NCBI RefSeq assembly: GCF_030388325.1
Contig: NZ_CP103794.1
Location: 3,162,001-3,226,000 of the forward strand
Direction of reading: 5' to 3'
Origin: Flavobacterium johnsoniae
GTDB taxonomy: Bacteria; Bacteroidota; Bacteroidia; Flavobacteriales; Flavobacteriaceae
DNA length: 64,000 nt
Part shown: positions 34,210 to 41,376 of the stretch, piece after piece
Layout of the letters: the number at the start of each line of letters is the position of its first letter
Numbering within the stretch: the first letter of the stretch is position 1
Notes under the pieces: model-generated
Database searches by the model: none
Told to the model about the DNA's origin: nothing
What the model saw: only the letters and a program-made list of their open reading frames with translations
Program-made: the position numbers and the translations under genes

Positions 34210-34655
34210 GTTTTTTTCTGTAATGCGAGTCTGTCTATTTTTTGAAGAAATTCGGGATCAAATTCTGAATAAGCTCTTAGTCGATATTTCTCGTCTCTAA
34301 TTTTCATAACTAAACGTATTTTTTGCACCATCAACCAAATTGGTTCGTAACGTTTATGTCCTAAAAGATATTGGATTTTGAGAATTGACATTTTTCTATG
34401 AGTTAATGTCATTAATTCAATACAAATCATCCAATATCGTATTGGTAAGTTCGAGTTTTCCATTACGGTTCCAGATCGTAAGCTGATTCTGCTTCCGCAT
34501 TTTCTGCATTGAAACTTTAAATCATTTTGTCTAAAAGAATGCTGATCGTGTCCACATTTTCGGCAAGTGATGCCGTTTTCTAATCGCTTGTTTTTAAGTT
34601 CTTCAATACAAGTGGCTTCATTAGGATATTTTTCAAAATAGGCACGTAGTTCCAT
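34191..34655 (-). CDS. IS1595-type transposase zinc-ribbon protein without DDE domain
   Basis: This 154-residue protein opens with the zinc ribbon of IS1595-family transposases: CIEELKNKRLENGITCRKCG, then FQCRKCGSRISLRSGT, giving CxxC-x17-CxxC. It continues with SNLPIRYWMICIELMTLTHRKMSILKIQYLLGH. The DDE catalytic domain that normally follows is missing, and no terminal inverted repeats are seen. The ORF is intact and shares a bidirectional terminator with its neighbour. It may be a domesticated DNA-binding protein or a trimmed remnant. Confidence 0.7.
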   Translation of the reverse strand: MELRAYFEKYPNEATCIEELKNKRLENGITCRKCGHDQHSFRQNDLKFQCRKCGSRISLRSGTVMENSNLPIRYWMICIELMTLTHRKMSILKIQYLLGHKRYEPIWLMVQKIRLVMKIRDEKYRLRAYSEFDPEFLQKIDRLALQKKTKSASD

Positions 34656-34778
34656 TTAAACACTCTTTTTTTACTTTCTAAATATATAAATTTTATATAA
34701 GTTTGAAACTCTTGTAAAAAATAAAGAGAAACATTCAAGATAGAATATTTCTCTTCACGGGGCAAAAAAATACAGGTA

Positions 34779-35156
34779 TTACAATTTCGTTGCGATTTCT
34801 TTCTTGTATTTATTCAAAATCGATTTTGTCATACCTAAATTAGCTCTAGTCGAATCTACTGCTAAATAAATAAAATACTGCTGATTGTCAGATACATCGA
34901 TGATGTGCATTTGAGAACTTAGCGTAATCATGATGTTGTCTACAACTTGTCCGTGTAGATTTAAAGCCTTAATAGCATTCATTTTTGCTTTAACCACTTC
35001 AAGATTATAAGCCGATGCTAATTCAGGATCAAAATCTGCAACAACTGATTGTGAGTAATATGACATTCCGCTAGCGATTTCAGCTACAGATACAGCGATA
35101 AAACCTGGGACGTTTTTCTTTAGGTCTTCACCAAATTGAGTTAAAAAATCTGACAT
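34779..35156 (-). CDS. Roadblock/LC7-type small protein
   Basis: This 125-residue cytoplasmic protein fits the roadblock/LC7 fold: an N-terminal helix, VPGFIAVSVAEIASGMSYYS, a central helix (ASAYNLEVVKAKMNAIKAL), then MITLSSQMHIIDV and YFIYLAVDSTRANLGMTKSIL. Roadblock proteins dimerise and usually act on small Ras-like GTPases such as MglA. No GTPase gene is nearby. The ATG at 35156 is chosen because a TAATTTTG -7 element lies at 35208-35215 on the reverse strand, at the longest possible start (35210). Its partner and role are unknown. Confidence 0.72.
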   Translation of the reverse strand: MSDFLTQFGEDLKKNVPGFIAVSVAEIASGMSYYSQSVVADFDPELASAYNLEVVKAKMNAIKALNLHGQVVDNIMITLSSQMHIIDVSDNQQYFIYLAVDSTRANLGMTKSILNKYKKEIATKL

Positions 35157-35356
35157 AATGTAGGATTTTAATGTGTTGTAATTAAGATTGAATTGTTTTG
35201 GATCGCACAAAATTAGTTATAACATATTATATAATTATCCGCTATTAGTACCTATTTTTAGCAAAACTGTTAAAAAATTAATCTTCAATTTTAATCGTTT
35301 TTTCTGATTTTATAGAATTGAAATTTATTAGGGTTTAAAAATGAAATATTTAAAAC

Positions 35357-35403
35357 AAAAAAGCTTCTGAAGCCACATTATTTGCGATTTCAAAAGCTTT
35401 TTA
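35357..35403 (-). terminator. Terminator of the nitroreductase gene
   Basis: AAAAGCTTTTGAA and TTCAGAAGCTTTT (reverse-strand reading) pair with one mismatch, followed by Ts. It begins about 20 bases after the stop codon. Confidence 0.55.
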
Positions 35404-35425
35404 ACAAAGCAAAAAAATATTTTTC

Positions 35426-36058
35426 TTACTTTATTTCTGTGATAAACTCTTCTTGCGGAGTTCTTACTTTTTTCAAGTTTACTAACCAGTCATTTGCTTC
35501 GTCTCTGTAACCAAGGGGTAAAACTAAAACACTTTTTAAACCTAGTTCGTTTAAACCTAATAATTTATCTACTTCTGCAGGAATAAAACCTTCCATTGGA
35601 GTTGTGTCAACTTGCTGTTCTGCCGCAGCCGCAATTGCTAAACCAAACGAAATGTAAGCTTGTTTTGCGGCGTGGTTGGCGTGCCATTCTTGTCCAAGAG
35701 GTTCGTACATTCCCCAAAGTCTTGCTTTGTATTCGTCCATTGCGCTTGCAGGAATTCCTCTTTCATTTGTAGTTCTTTCAAATACCGAAGAGATTTGTTC
35801 AATGCTATATCCGTCCCAAGCTGCCCAAATTAAAACGTGAGAAGCATCTGTAACTTGACTTTGATCAAAACTTACTGCTCTAATTTTTTCTTTTAAATCT
35901 TGGTTGGTAACAACAAAAACTTTGTAAGGTTGTAATCCAGATGAAGAAGGCGCAAGTTTAGCAGCTTCAAGAATATAATCTACTTTTTCTTGCGGAACAG
36001 CTTGTCCGTTCATTTTTTTTGTAGCGTAACGCCACTTTAGTGCATCTATTAAGGCCAT
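35426..36058 (-). CDS. Nitroreductase-family NAD(P)H oxidoreductase
   Basis: This 210-residue FMN enzyme resembles NfsB-type nitroreductases. The FMN-binding R-x-x-x-K region is LKWRYATKKMNG. LAPSSSGLQPYKVFVV and the late GLNELGLKSVLVLPLGYRDEANDW complete the signature. It would reduce quinones, nitro compounds or electrophiles with NAD(P)H. It is divergent from an HxlR regulator with overlapping control sequences, a common arrangement for electrophile- or quinone-responsive HxlR systems. Confidence 0.87.
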   Translation of the reverse strand: MALIDALKWRYATKKMNGQAVPQEKVDYILEAAKLAPSSSGLQPYKVFVVTNQDLKEKIRAVSFDQSQVTDASHVLIWAAWDGYSIEQISSVFERTTNERGIPASAMDEYKARLWGMYEPLGQEWHANHAAKQAYISFGLAIAAAAEQQVDTTPMEGFIPAEVDKLLGLNELGLKSVLVLPLGYRDEANDWLVNLKKVRTPQEEFITEIK

Positions 36059-36085
36059 TTTTATTTAATTGATTAAAATTGTATT

Positions 36086-36114
36086 CAAATGTAAACACTT
36101 TAAGTGTATTTTTG
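36086..36114. promoter_or_regulatory. Shared operator and divergent promoters of the nitroreductase and HxlR genes
   Basis: The palindrome ACACTT-T-AAGTGT (36095-36107) sits exactly between two -7 boxes: TACATTTG on the reverse strand (36093-36086) and TATTTTTG on the forward strand (36107-36114). A bound HxlR dimer would block both promoters. Consensus -33 boxes are weak on both sides. Confidence 0.6.
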
Positions 36115-36166
36115 TCATCTGATTACCAAAAGTAACTGTAACATCGAGGTAACTAGCTAAAAAATC

Positions 36167-36523
36167 ATGATAAAAGAGCCTAAACACGATCCTAAAAAAT
36201 GCACGCAACATATTATGGCAGTGCATGATGCTATGTATATTTTAAACGGAAGATGGAAAATCAGCATCATCGCTTCTTTATGTTTCAATACTTTAAGATT
36301 TACAGATTTGCTTCGAGAAGTAGAAGGGATTTCTGGAAAAATGCTAAGTAGAGAATTAAAAAATCTCGAAGAAAATCAGTTGGTAACGCGAACTGTTCTG
36401 AATACACAGCCTATAACTGTCGAATATCAATTAACAGAATATGGACATACTTTAAAAGAAGTCATTGATTCTTTAGCAAAATGGGGATATAATCACCGAA
36501 AAAAGATTACAGGCAAAGAATAG
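36167..36523 (+). CDS. HxlR-family transcriptional regulator
   Basis: This 118-residue winged-helix regulator has the HxlR signature ILNGRWKISIIASLCFNTLRF followed by FTDLLREVEGISGKMLSRELK and ITVEYQLTEYGHTL. HxlR proteins often sense electrophiles or disulfide stress through Cys residues. Here Cys12 (KKCTQH) near the N-terminus is at the position used by several redox-sensing members. Its stop is two bases from that of the convergent MarR gene. Confidence 0.88.
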   Translation: MIKEPKHDPKKCTQHIMAVHDAMYILNGRWKISIIASLCFNTLRFTDLLREVEGISGKMLSRELKNLEENQLVTRTVLNTQPITVEYQLTEYGHTLKEVIDSLAKWGYNHRKKITGKE

Positions 36524-36525
36524 AC

Positions 36526-36999
36526 TCAGTTTTTGATTTCTGAAATTCTTTGTAAAAATCCTTGCGATGCTATTTTTTGTTCGGCTTCTTCTATAGCTTT
36601 CAAAAGATTGTTTTGATTGTCTGTGATTTCGTTTAAAGCCTTTTTCATTACATGCCAAACGGGCTGCATTTTTTCGACCAATTCTTTTCCTTTTTGGGTT
36701 AAGATGATTAGTCTTTTTCGTTCATCTTGTTTGTCTTTTTTAGAACTGATGAGTTTTTGTTTTTCTAATTCTTTCAGCAAACTTATGGTTGATGGATGGC
36801 TATAACCAATTTCATTAGCAATTTCGACCACACTCAGTATTTCTTTTACATGCAAAGTGTAAATTACGGGAAACCATTTCGGTTCAAAATCTATATCAAA
36901 AGATTTGTAAATCAAGGCGCCGTCTTTGCGCAATTGTTCGCTAAGACGCTGTAATCTAGTGGATATAGCTAAAATGCCAATTTCATCAATTATATTCAT
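36526..36999 (-). CDS. MarR-family transcriptional regulator
   Basis: This 157-residue winged-helix regulator (start ATG 36999, MNIIDEIGILAI) has the MarR core LSVVEIANEIGYSHPSTISLLKELEKQKLISSKKDKQDERKRLIILTQKG, recognised here in pieces of DNA-binding helix and DxR wing. The longer start at 37026 would overlap the acetyltransferase gene and is less likely. It is the second gene of an operon with the GNAT gene five bases upstream. A palindromic site at that operon's promoter is the likely autoregulatory operator. Confidence 0.85.
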   Translation of the reverse strand: MNIIDEIGILAISTRLQRLSEQLRKDGALIYKSFDIDFEPKWFPVIYTLHVKEILSVVEIANEIGYSHPSTISLLKELEKQKLISSKKDKQDERKRLIILTQKGKELVEKMQPVWHVMKKALNEITDNQNNLLKAIEEAEQKIASQGFLQRISEIKN

Positions 37000-37004
37000 G
37001 TCTT

Positions 37005-37487
37005 TTAGTTTAGCTTTAAATGGCAAAACACATTATCAGGTTTCATTAACGGAAAATCTTCTGGAAGTGCTTCTTTTGCAATTGTAACAAAATTGTTCTT
37101 TTCGTAGAAACGTAAAGCAGCTTGCAGAATAGTAACCGTTCCTAAATATAAGTTTTTAATTCCGTTTTCTTTGCTGTATGCGATTAATTGCTCTAATAAT
37201 TGTTGGGCAATCTGAAACTCTTTTCCTCTATATTCTTTCTTCACAAACATTTTTCTGATGGCTGCGGCTTCATCATTAAATTTTACCAAAGCAATTGTTC
37301 CGACTAATTTTCCTTCTATAAAAGCTCCCAGAAAAGTGCCGCCAGGTTTGAAATAAAAGTTCTCAATATCTAATAAATCGGGCTGATCTTCTAAAGTAAC
37401 AGGAACGTTAAATTCTTTTTGCTGAATGTTTAAAATCAAATCTACAATTTCATTTTCGTATTCGTTTTGTATCGGCTGAATGTTCAT
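37005..37487 (-). CDS. GNAT-family N-acetyltransferase linked to MarR
   Basis: This 160-residue GNAT enzyme shows GTIALVKFNDEAAAIRKMFVKKEYRGKEF (acetyl-CoA site: KEYRGKEFQIAQ in place of the Q/RxxGxG/A form) and LRFYEKNNFVTI near the C-terminus. The motif is somewhat degenerate (RGKEF rather than RGKGIG). It is the first gene in an operon with a MarR regulator, an arrangement echoed by fused MarR-GNAT proteins in other bacteria. The acetyl acceptor is unknown. Confidence 0.8.
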   Translation of the reverse strand: MNIQPIQNEYENEIVDLILNIQQKEFNVPVTLEDQPDLLDIENFYFKPGGTFLGAFIEGKLVGTIALVKFNDEAAAIRKMFVKKEYRGKEFQIAQQLLEQLIAYSKENGIKNLYLGTVTILQAALRFYEKNNFVTIAKEALPEDFPLMKPDNVFCHLKLN

Positions 37488-37513
37488 TTTAATTTCAAAA
37501 TTTAATATAGGTA

Positions 37514-37544
37514 CAAAACTACGTAGTTAACTACATATATACAA
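37514..37544 (-). promoter_or_regulatory. Promoter and MarR-type operator of the GNAT-MarR operon
   Basis: On the reverse strand TTG (37544-37542), 20 bases and TAGTTTTG (37521-37514) make a consensus promoter. Inside the spacer two overlapping perfect 12-base palindromes, AACTACGTAGTT and GTAGTTAACTAC, span 37517-37534. They give three alternating half-sites. A bound MarR dimer here would occlude RNA polymerase. Confidence 0.7.
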
Positions 37545-37548
37545 GAAA

Positions 37549-37572
37549 AAAACTGCTGAAGTCAGCAGTTTT
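37549..37572 (-). terminator. Terminator after the 37614-38207 gene
   Basis: AAAACTGCTGA and TCAGCAGTTTT pair perfectly around a 2-base loop and, on the reverse strand, run into Ts. It lies directly upstream of the GNAT-MarR promoter and insulates the two transcripts. Confidence 0.7.
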
Positions 37573-37613
37573 ATGTGTTTTTTATGATTTCAAACGATTT
37601 TTCTGTATAGAAA

Positions 37614-38207
37614 TTATTCTTTAACTAATACAATTACAGCTTTATAACCTGTACCAACATTCCATTCGCTGGCAGAAATTACGGCGCCTTTGTCATCAAT
37701 AACTTTAAATTCGGCTGTATTTGGAGAAGCAAAACCTTCGTTTAAAGCTTCAATATCAATTTTGTTGATTCCTTTTACCAAATTAATCTTAACGCTTTTA
37801 AATTCACCATCCAAAGAAACTTCAGGCTCAATAACTTTGTCGTTTAAATATACTTTTACTTTATCTCCGTCTACAAAAGCTGCATCACGATACATAACCG
37901 TAGAAGTAACTGCATTGGTATTGAAGTTTCCTAAAAATTGATTTCTTCTGTAGTAGATTCCTTCAACATTAGATTCTTGTTTGTAAAGATTAGTGTCTTT
38001 AAAAAGTTCATCTGGATTAACCTGTAATGGCGCAGATTTTTCTACAAGTGCAGGCGGATTTTCTTTTGGCGCTTCTTCTTTCGGCGGAATAACTTCTTTT
38101 TTATTCGCATTTTTTGCTGGGATACTTTTGAATTTACTGTTCAATTCTTGTGAAAATCCCTGTAGTGAAAAAGTAGCAACGGCGATTATCAAAAATATTT
38201 TTTTCAT
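37614..38207 (-). CDS. Secreted protein of unknown function with Pro/Lys-rich linker and C-terminal beta domain
   Basis: I do not recognise a named family. The 197-residue protein has a signal peptide (about 1-19, ending GFSQ). A charged, Pro-rich linker (about 35-65: PPKEEAPKENPPALVEKSAP) is followed by a predicted beta-sandwich (about 85-197). In that domain VDGDKVKVYLNDKVI and VKINLVKGINKIDIEALNEG look like an immunoglobulin-type or carbohydrate-binding-like fold. It is probably periplasmic or surface associated and is transcribed alone, with its own terminator. Confidence 0.65.
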   Translation of the reverse strand: MKKIFLIIAVATFSLQGFSQELNSKFKSIPAKNANKKEVIPPKEEAPKENPPALVEKSAPLQVNPDELFKDTNLYKQESNVEGIYYRRNQFLGNFNTNAVTSTVMYRDAAFVDGDKVKVYLNDKVIEPEVSLDGEFKSVKINLVKGINKIDIEALNEGFASPNTAEFKVIDDKGAVISASEWNVGTGYKAVIVLVKE

Positions 38208-38449
38208 GTTCTATAATATTAATCTTGAGGGGTATGATTTTTATAAGATTAGATGCATCATAATCTTTTATATATAAACATTTTATAAAACGAATTATTG
38301 CATTGTTATGAATTAATTGTCGAAAAATTAACTTCTGTTTTTATAAAAATTGAATGTTTTATTGTGAATGTGGTTTATCTTTATAGATTATTGAAATTAT
38401 ACGAATAAGTTTTTTTTCTAATTATTTATTCGAAAAAAAATAACCAATT

Positions 38450-39523
38450 ATGGAATGGAAAAATGTTCTAACAGATTTATTTAAAGTTGATTATCCGATA
38501 ATACAAGCGCCGATGTTAGGTGTTACAACTCCAGAAATGACTGCGGCTGCTTCTAACGCTGGCGCTTTAGGATCACTTGCGCTTGGAGATCTTCCGGCAG
38601 AAAAATGTATCGAATTAATTAAGCAAACTAAAAAACTTACCAACAAGCCTTTTGCAGTAAATATTTTTGTCAATAAAATTGATTCAATTACGCCAGAACT
38701 AGAAAAAAAATATAATCAAACCAAAAAGCATTTAATAGAAATTGCAGAGAAGAACGAAATTATAGCTGATTTTCCGGATATAAATGAAATTCAACTAACA
38801 GATTATCATGATCAGATTGAGGCGATTATTCTCGAAAATTGTAGAATTTTAAGCTTTACTTTTGGAAATTTAGATGAAAAAAGTATTGCATTTTTAAAAG
38901 AAAACAATGTAATTCTTATTGGAACCTGCACCTCTGTTGAAGAAGCTATAGTTTTGGAGAAGAGCGGCATTGATGTTATTTGCGTTCAAGGAATTGAAGC
39001 AGGAGGACATCGTGGAAGTTTTTTAGAAGAAACGATTCCGCAAATTGGAGGATTATCATTGCTTTCGCAAGTAGCAGACAATATAAATGTACCGATTATT
39101 TATGCGGGAGGAATTTATAATGCTAAAACTTTGCTGGCATCTAAAACTTTGGGAGCAAATGGTTTTCAAATTGGAAGTTTATTTCTAGGAACGCCCGAAA
39201 GTGCTTTAATAGATTTTGAAAAACAACGCCTTAGAAAATTAAAAGAAAATGAAATCGTTTTAACCAAAAGTTTTTCAGGCAGATACGCGCGCGGAATAAA
39301 AAATGCTTTTATAGAAGAAATTGAAAATTCTGAATATATTCTTCCTTATCCTTATCAAAATAAATTAACTGCTGATTTGAGAAAAAGTTCTAAATCGCAG
39401 AAAAATTCTGATTTTGTAAGTATTTGGGCTGGACAATCTATTAACGGTTATCCAGCAGTTTCAACTGAAATTGTTATTCGAAATTTAATTGAAGAAATTA
39501 CGCAGAATAAATATCAGCGATGA
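38450..39523 (+). CDS. Nitronate monooxygenase-like flavoenzyme
   Basis: This 357-residue TIM-barrel FMN enzyme of the 2-nitropropane dioxygenase/nitronate monooxygenase family shows DYPIIQAPMLGVTTPEM, NAGALGSLALG, IDVICVQGIEAGGHRG (active-site His), PIIYAGGIYNAKTLLASKTLGANGFQIGSLFL in pieces. It oxidises alkyl nitronates or serves as an enoyl reductase-like flavoprotein. It is monocistronic, with a weak promoter (TATCTTTA near 38376). Confidence 0.85.
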   Translation: MEWKNVLTDLFKVDYPIIQAPMLGVTTPEMTAAASNAGALGSLALGDLPAEKCIELIKQTKKLTNKPFAVNIFVNKIDSITPELEKKYNQTKKHLIEIAEKNEIIADFPDINEIQLTDYHDQIEAIILENCRILSFTFGNLDEKSIAFLKENNVILIGTCTSVEEAIVLEKSGIDVICVQGIEAGGHRGSFLEETIPQIGGLSLLSQVADNINVPIIYAGGIYNAKTLLASKTLGANGFQIGSLFLGTPESALIDFEKQRLRKLKENEIVLTKSFSGRYARGIKNAFIEEIENSEYILPYPYQNKLTADLRKSSKSQKNSDFVSIWAGQSINGYPAVSTEIVIRNLIEEITQNKYQR

Positions 39524-39584
39524 ATAAATGATTTTTAGATAAATGATAAATCATGATTAATTGAATATTTTATTAGCAAAAGCC

Positions 39585-39740
39585 CCAGCGGGGTAAAATA
39601 TTTATAGAATTACATGCGGATAAAATAAAAAAAAGCTCCAGAGGAGCGACATATTTTTTTTCAATTTAATATATGTCGCTCCGCTGGAGCTTTAGATTGT
39701 ATATGTTTATTCTATAAATATTTCGCTTCTCCGAAGCTTA
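39585..39740. repeat. Composite palindromic repeat between two operons
   Basis: A perfect 15-base inverted repeat (AAATATTTATAGAAT, 39596-39610, and its complement 39709-39723) encloses a second pair of 21-base arms (39634-39654 and 39671-39691, AGCTCCAG...GAGCGACATAT) with one mismatch. Small hairpins flank it on each side (CCCCAGCGGGG near 39583; GCTTCTCCGAAGC near 39725). It looks like a non-coding mobile or structural repeat and fills the gap where the ars operon ends. Confidence 0.65.
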
Positions 39741-39764
39741 CAAAAATAGTTATTATAGCTCTTT

Positions 39765-40184
39765 TCAGTTTAAATTGTTGTTGGCAAAAGCCTCGCAATA
39801 CTCTTTTATTAATTGTCTTACGCTTCTAAATTGTTCCATTATTTCAGAATCTGTTCCTGTAGCTTTTGCGGGATCGGGAAAATTGTAATGAAATTTTTTA
39901 GCTTTTGTAGGGAAGAAAGGGCATCTTTCTTTCGCGTTATCACAAACAGTAATCACAAAATCAAAATCGATATTTTGGTATCCCTCTATATTATTTGAGG
40001 TGTGATTTGAAATGTCAATTCCGTCTTCTTTCATTATCAAAATTGCTTTCGGATTTACGCCATGCGTTTCTACACCAGCGCTGTAAACTTCGGCTTTATT
40101 GCCTGAAAAATAACGCATATAACCTTCTGCAATCTGACTTCTGCAACTATTTCCTGTACAAAGTATTAATATTTTCTTTTTCAT
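39765..40184 (-). CDS. arsC: Arsenate reductase-like low-molecular-weight phosphatase
   Basis: This 139-residue cytoplasmic protein of the LMW-PTP/ArsC (thioredoxin-linked) family has the P-loop CTGNSCRS (CX5R, Cys9-Arg15), then VYSAGVETHGVNPKAILIMKEDGIDIS and the distal Cys pair in ITVCDNAKERCPFF. It ends with the conserved HYNFPDPAKATGT. It reduces arsenate to arsenite using a Cys relay. It is the last gene of an ArsR-controlled operon that carries no visible efflux pump in this window. Confidence 0.87.
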   Translation of the reverse strand: MKKKILILCTGNSCRSQIAEGYMRYFSGNKAEVYSAGVETHGVNPKAILIMKEDGIDISNHTSNNIEGYQNIDFDFVITVCDNAKERCPFFPTKAKKFHYNFPDPAKATGTDSEIMEQFRSVRQLIKEYCEAFANNNLN

Positions 40185-40187
40185 AGT

Positions 40188-40313
40188 TTAAACAAATAAC
40201 CAAATCAGATTTATGATACAGAATTTAGGTTCAAAACCAAAAATAAACTGTAGCACAATTACAGATGTGGTGATAATAATTGGTTTTTTATATTTTATAA
40301 TTTTAGCTTTCAT
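40188..40313 (-). CDS. Unrecognised 41-residue protein in the ars operon
   Basis: An ATG at 40313 opens a frame of 41 codons ending in TAA at 40188. It reads MKAKIIKYKKPIIITTSVIV and continues with LQFIFGFEPKFCIINLIWLFV. It lies four bases after the DUF6428 stop and three bases before the ATG of the arsenate reductase, so it fills the gap almost exactly. Composition (basic N-terminus, two hydrophobic stretches, one Cys) suggests a small membrane protein. Family unknown. Support comes from the fit in the operon and the lack of internal stops. Confidence 0.5.
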   Translation of the reverse strand: MKAKIIKYKKPIIITTSVIVLQFIFGFEPKFCIINLIWLFV

Positions 40314-40317
40314 CAAC

Positions 40318-40788
40318 TTAACAGCATCCTGAATTTGGCGAACAAGAAGAGGTTTTATCTGTAGATTCTCTTAAAATTATTTTTTGTTTTTCAGCTGGAA
40401 TTCCGCAAGCATCTTGTGCTAAACAGGCTGTTGTTTTGTTTTTAAGAACGAAGTTTTTACCATTAAAAGCTAAATCATATTTTCCGATGGTTTCGTTTTG
40501 ATATTCAACTTCAATTTCTAAGTCTTGAATATTTAGTTTTTCTTCAGAAAGTGTAATAATGTTTAATAGTTTATTTGGTTTTAAACGATGTTCAAAATCA
40601 TTTGCATTCCAAAGCTGAAAGTTTGCAACTTCTTCATTTCTAATGACTCCGCCGCAGTCTATAAAGTTCTTTTTGATTATTCCAACTTCTGTAACATGGA
40701 AATGTTCGGGAACAAAAGTTCCGTTTTCTAATTGAAATTCAACATTTTCTAATGTTGGTAAAATCTGTTTTACTTCTGATAATTTCAT
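40318..40788 (-). CDS. DUF6428 protein of the arsenic resistance operon
   Basis: This 156-residue protein matches the DUF6428 family, small cytoplasmic proteins encoded in ars operons of Bacteroidota. Seen features are an early VPEHFHVTEVG with His residues, IDCGGVIRNEEVANFQLW and a Cys-rich tail (CLAQDACGIP, then SSCSPNSGCC at the very end). The terminal CC could bind arsenite, which is inference. It has its own copy of the ArsR-type operator upstream (40811-40830). Confidence 0.75.
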   Translation of the reverse strand: MKLSEVKQILPTLENVEFQLENGTFVPEHFHVTEVGIIKKNFIDCGGVIRNEEVANFQLWNANDFEHRLKPNKLLNIITLSEEKLNIQDLEIEVEYQNETIGKYDLAFNGKNFVLKNKTTACLAQDACGIPAEKQKIILRESTDKTSSCSPNSGCC

Positions 40789-40810
40789 CTCTTTTTATTT
40801 TAATTTGTTT

Positions 40811-40830
40811 ATTGCAATATTACGATATAA
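40811..40830 (-). promoter_or_regulatory. Second copy of the ars operator
   Basis: ATTGCAATATTACGATATAA is identical to 41191-41210. It is an imperfect 10+10 palindrome (8 of 10 pairs) and lies in the 60-base gap before the DUF6428 gene. Confidence 0.65.
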
Positions 40831-40848
40831 CGAATCAAAAAAAATGTT

Positions 40849-41175
40849 TTAGCAACATTTTGATTTTGAAAGGTTTTGAGTAATGTTTAGGAAATAATTA
40901 TTTAAAATTTCAATAGCTTTTTCGTCAATACAGTAACAAATAGAGTTTCCTGAAATATTTCCTTTAATAATTCCTGCATTTTTCAATTCTTTTAAATGCT
41001 GAGAAACTGTTGGCTGTGCAAGCGGAAGTTCATTTACAATATCGCCGCAAATGCATTCATTTACTTTTAATAAATATTCTAGAATTGCAATTCTCGCAGG
41101 ATGCCCCAAAGCTTTTGCTATTTTTGCAATCTGATTTTGTGCGTCTGTAAAATGTTCAGTTTTAGTAGCTCCCAT
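40849..41175 (-). CDS. arsR: ArsR/SmtB-family metalloregulator
   Basis: This 108-residue winged-helix repressor has KALGHPARIAILEYLLKVNECICGDIVNELPLAQPTVSQHLKELKNAGII in pieces. The ECICGD segment has the CxC arsenite-binding pair of ArsR proteins (Cys42/Cys44 region). A terminal KCC may add a third thiol. It is the first gene of the ars operon and is preceded by an operator (41191-41210) repeated before the next gene. Confidence 0.87.
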   Translation of the reverse strand: MGATKTEHFTDAQNQIAKIAKALGHPARIAILEYLLKVNECICGDIVNELPLAQPTVSQHLKELKNAGIIKGNISGNSICYCIDEKAIEILNNYFLNITQNLSKSKCC

Positions 41176-41190
41176 TTTTTATTATTTAAT

Positions 41191-41210
41191 ATTGCAATAT
41201 TACGATATAA
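41191..41210 (-). promoter_or_regulatory. ars operator upstream of arsR
   Basis: The 20-base imperfect palindrome ATTGCAATATTACGATATAA lies 16 bases upstream of the arsR start and is repeated exactly at 40811-40830. ArsR binding at both would couple control of arsR and of the rest of the operon. Confidence 0.65.
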
Positions 41211-41275
41211 AATTAAACCAACAAAATTATCCAATAATTATATGTTTTTTAGTTTGAAAATAATTAAGAATATTC

Positions 41276-41305
41276 TTGTAAATGAGAAGAAAGTTGCTAT
41301 TTTTG
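41276..41305 (+). promoter_or_regulatory. Promoter of the TlpA-like gene
   Basis: TTG (41276-41278), 19 bases and TATTTTTG (41298-41305) fit the Bacteroidota consensus fully. The expected leader is about 65 bases. Confidence 0.65.
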
Positions 41306-41376
41306 ATCACTCTTTAAACTGTTGAACATAAATACTTTGAAGTTTTAATTTACTAACTAAACCAACCAAAAACCGT

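Noticed and set aside
34191..34655. Active IS1595-type insertion sequence
   Set aside because: There is no DDE domain, no terminal inverted repeats and no target duplication around the gene.
35157..35210. Longer start for the roadblock protein
   Set aside because: A TAATTTTG -7 box lies at 35208-35215 on the same strand, so transcription would begin inside this stretch.
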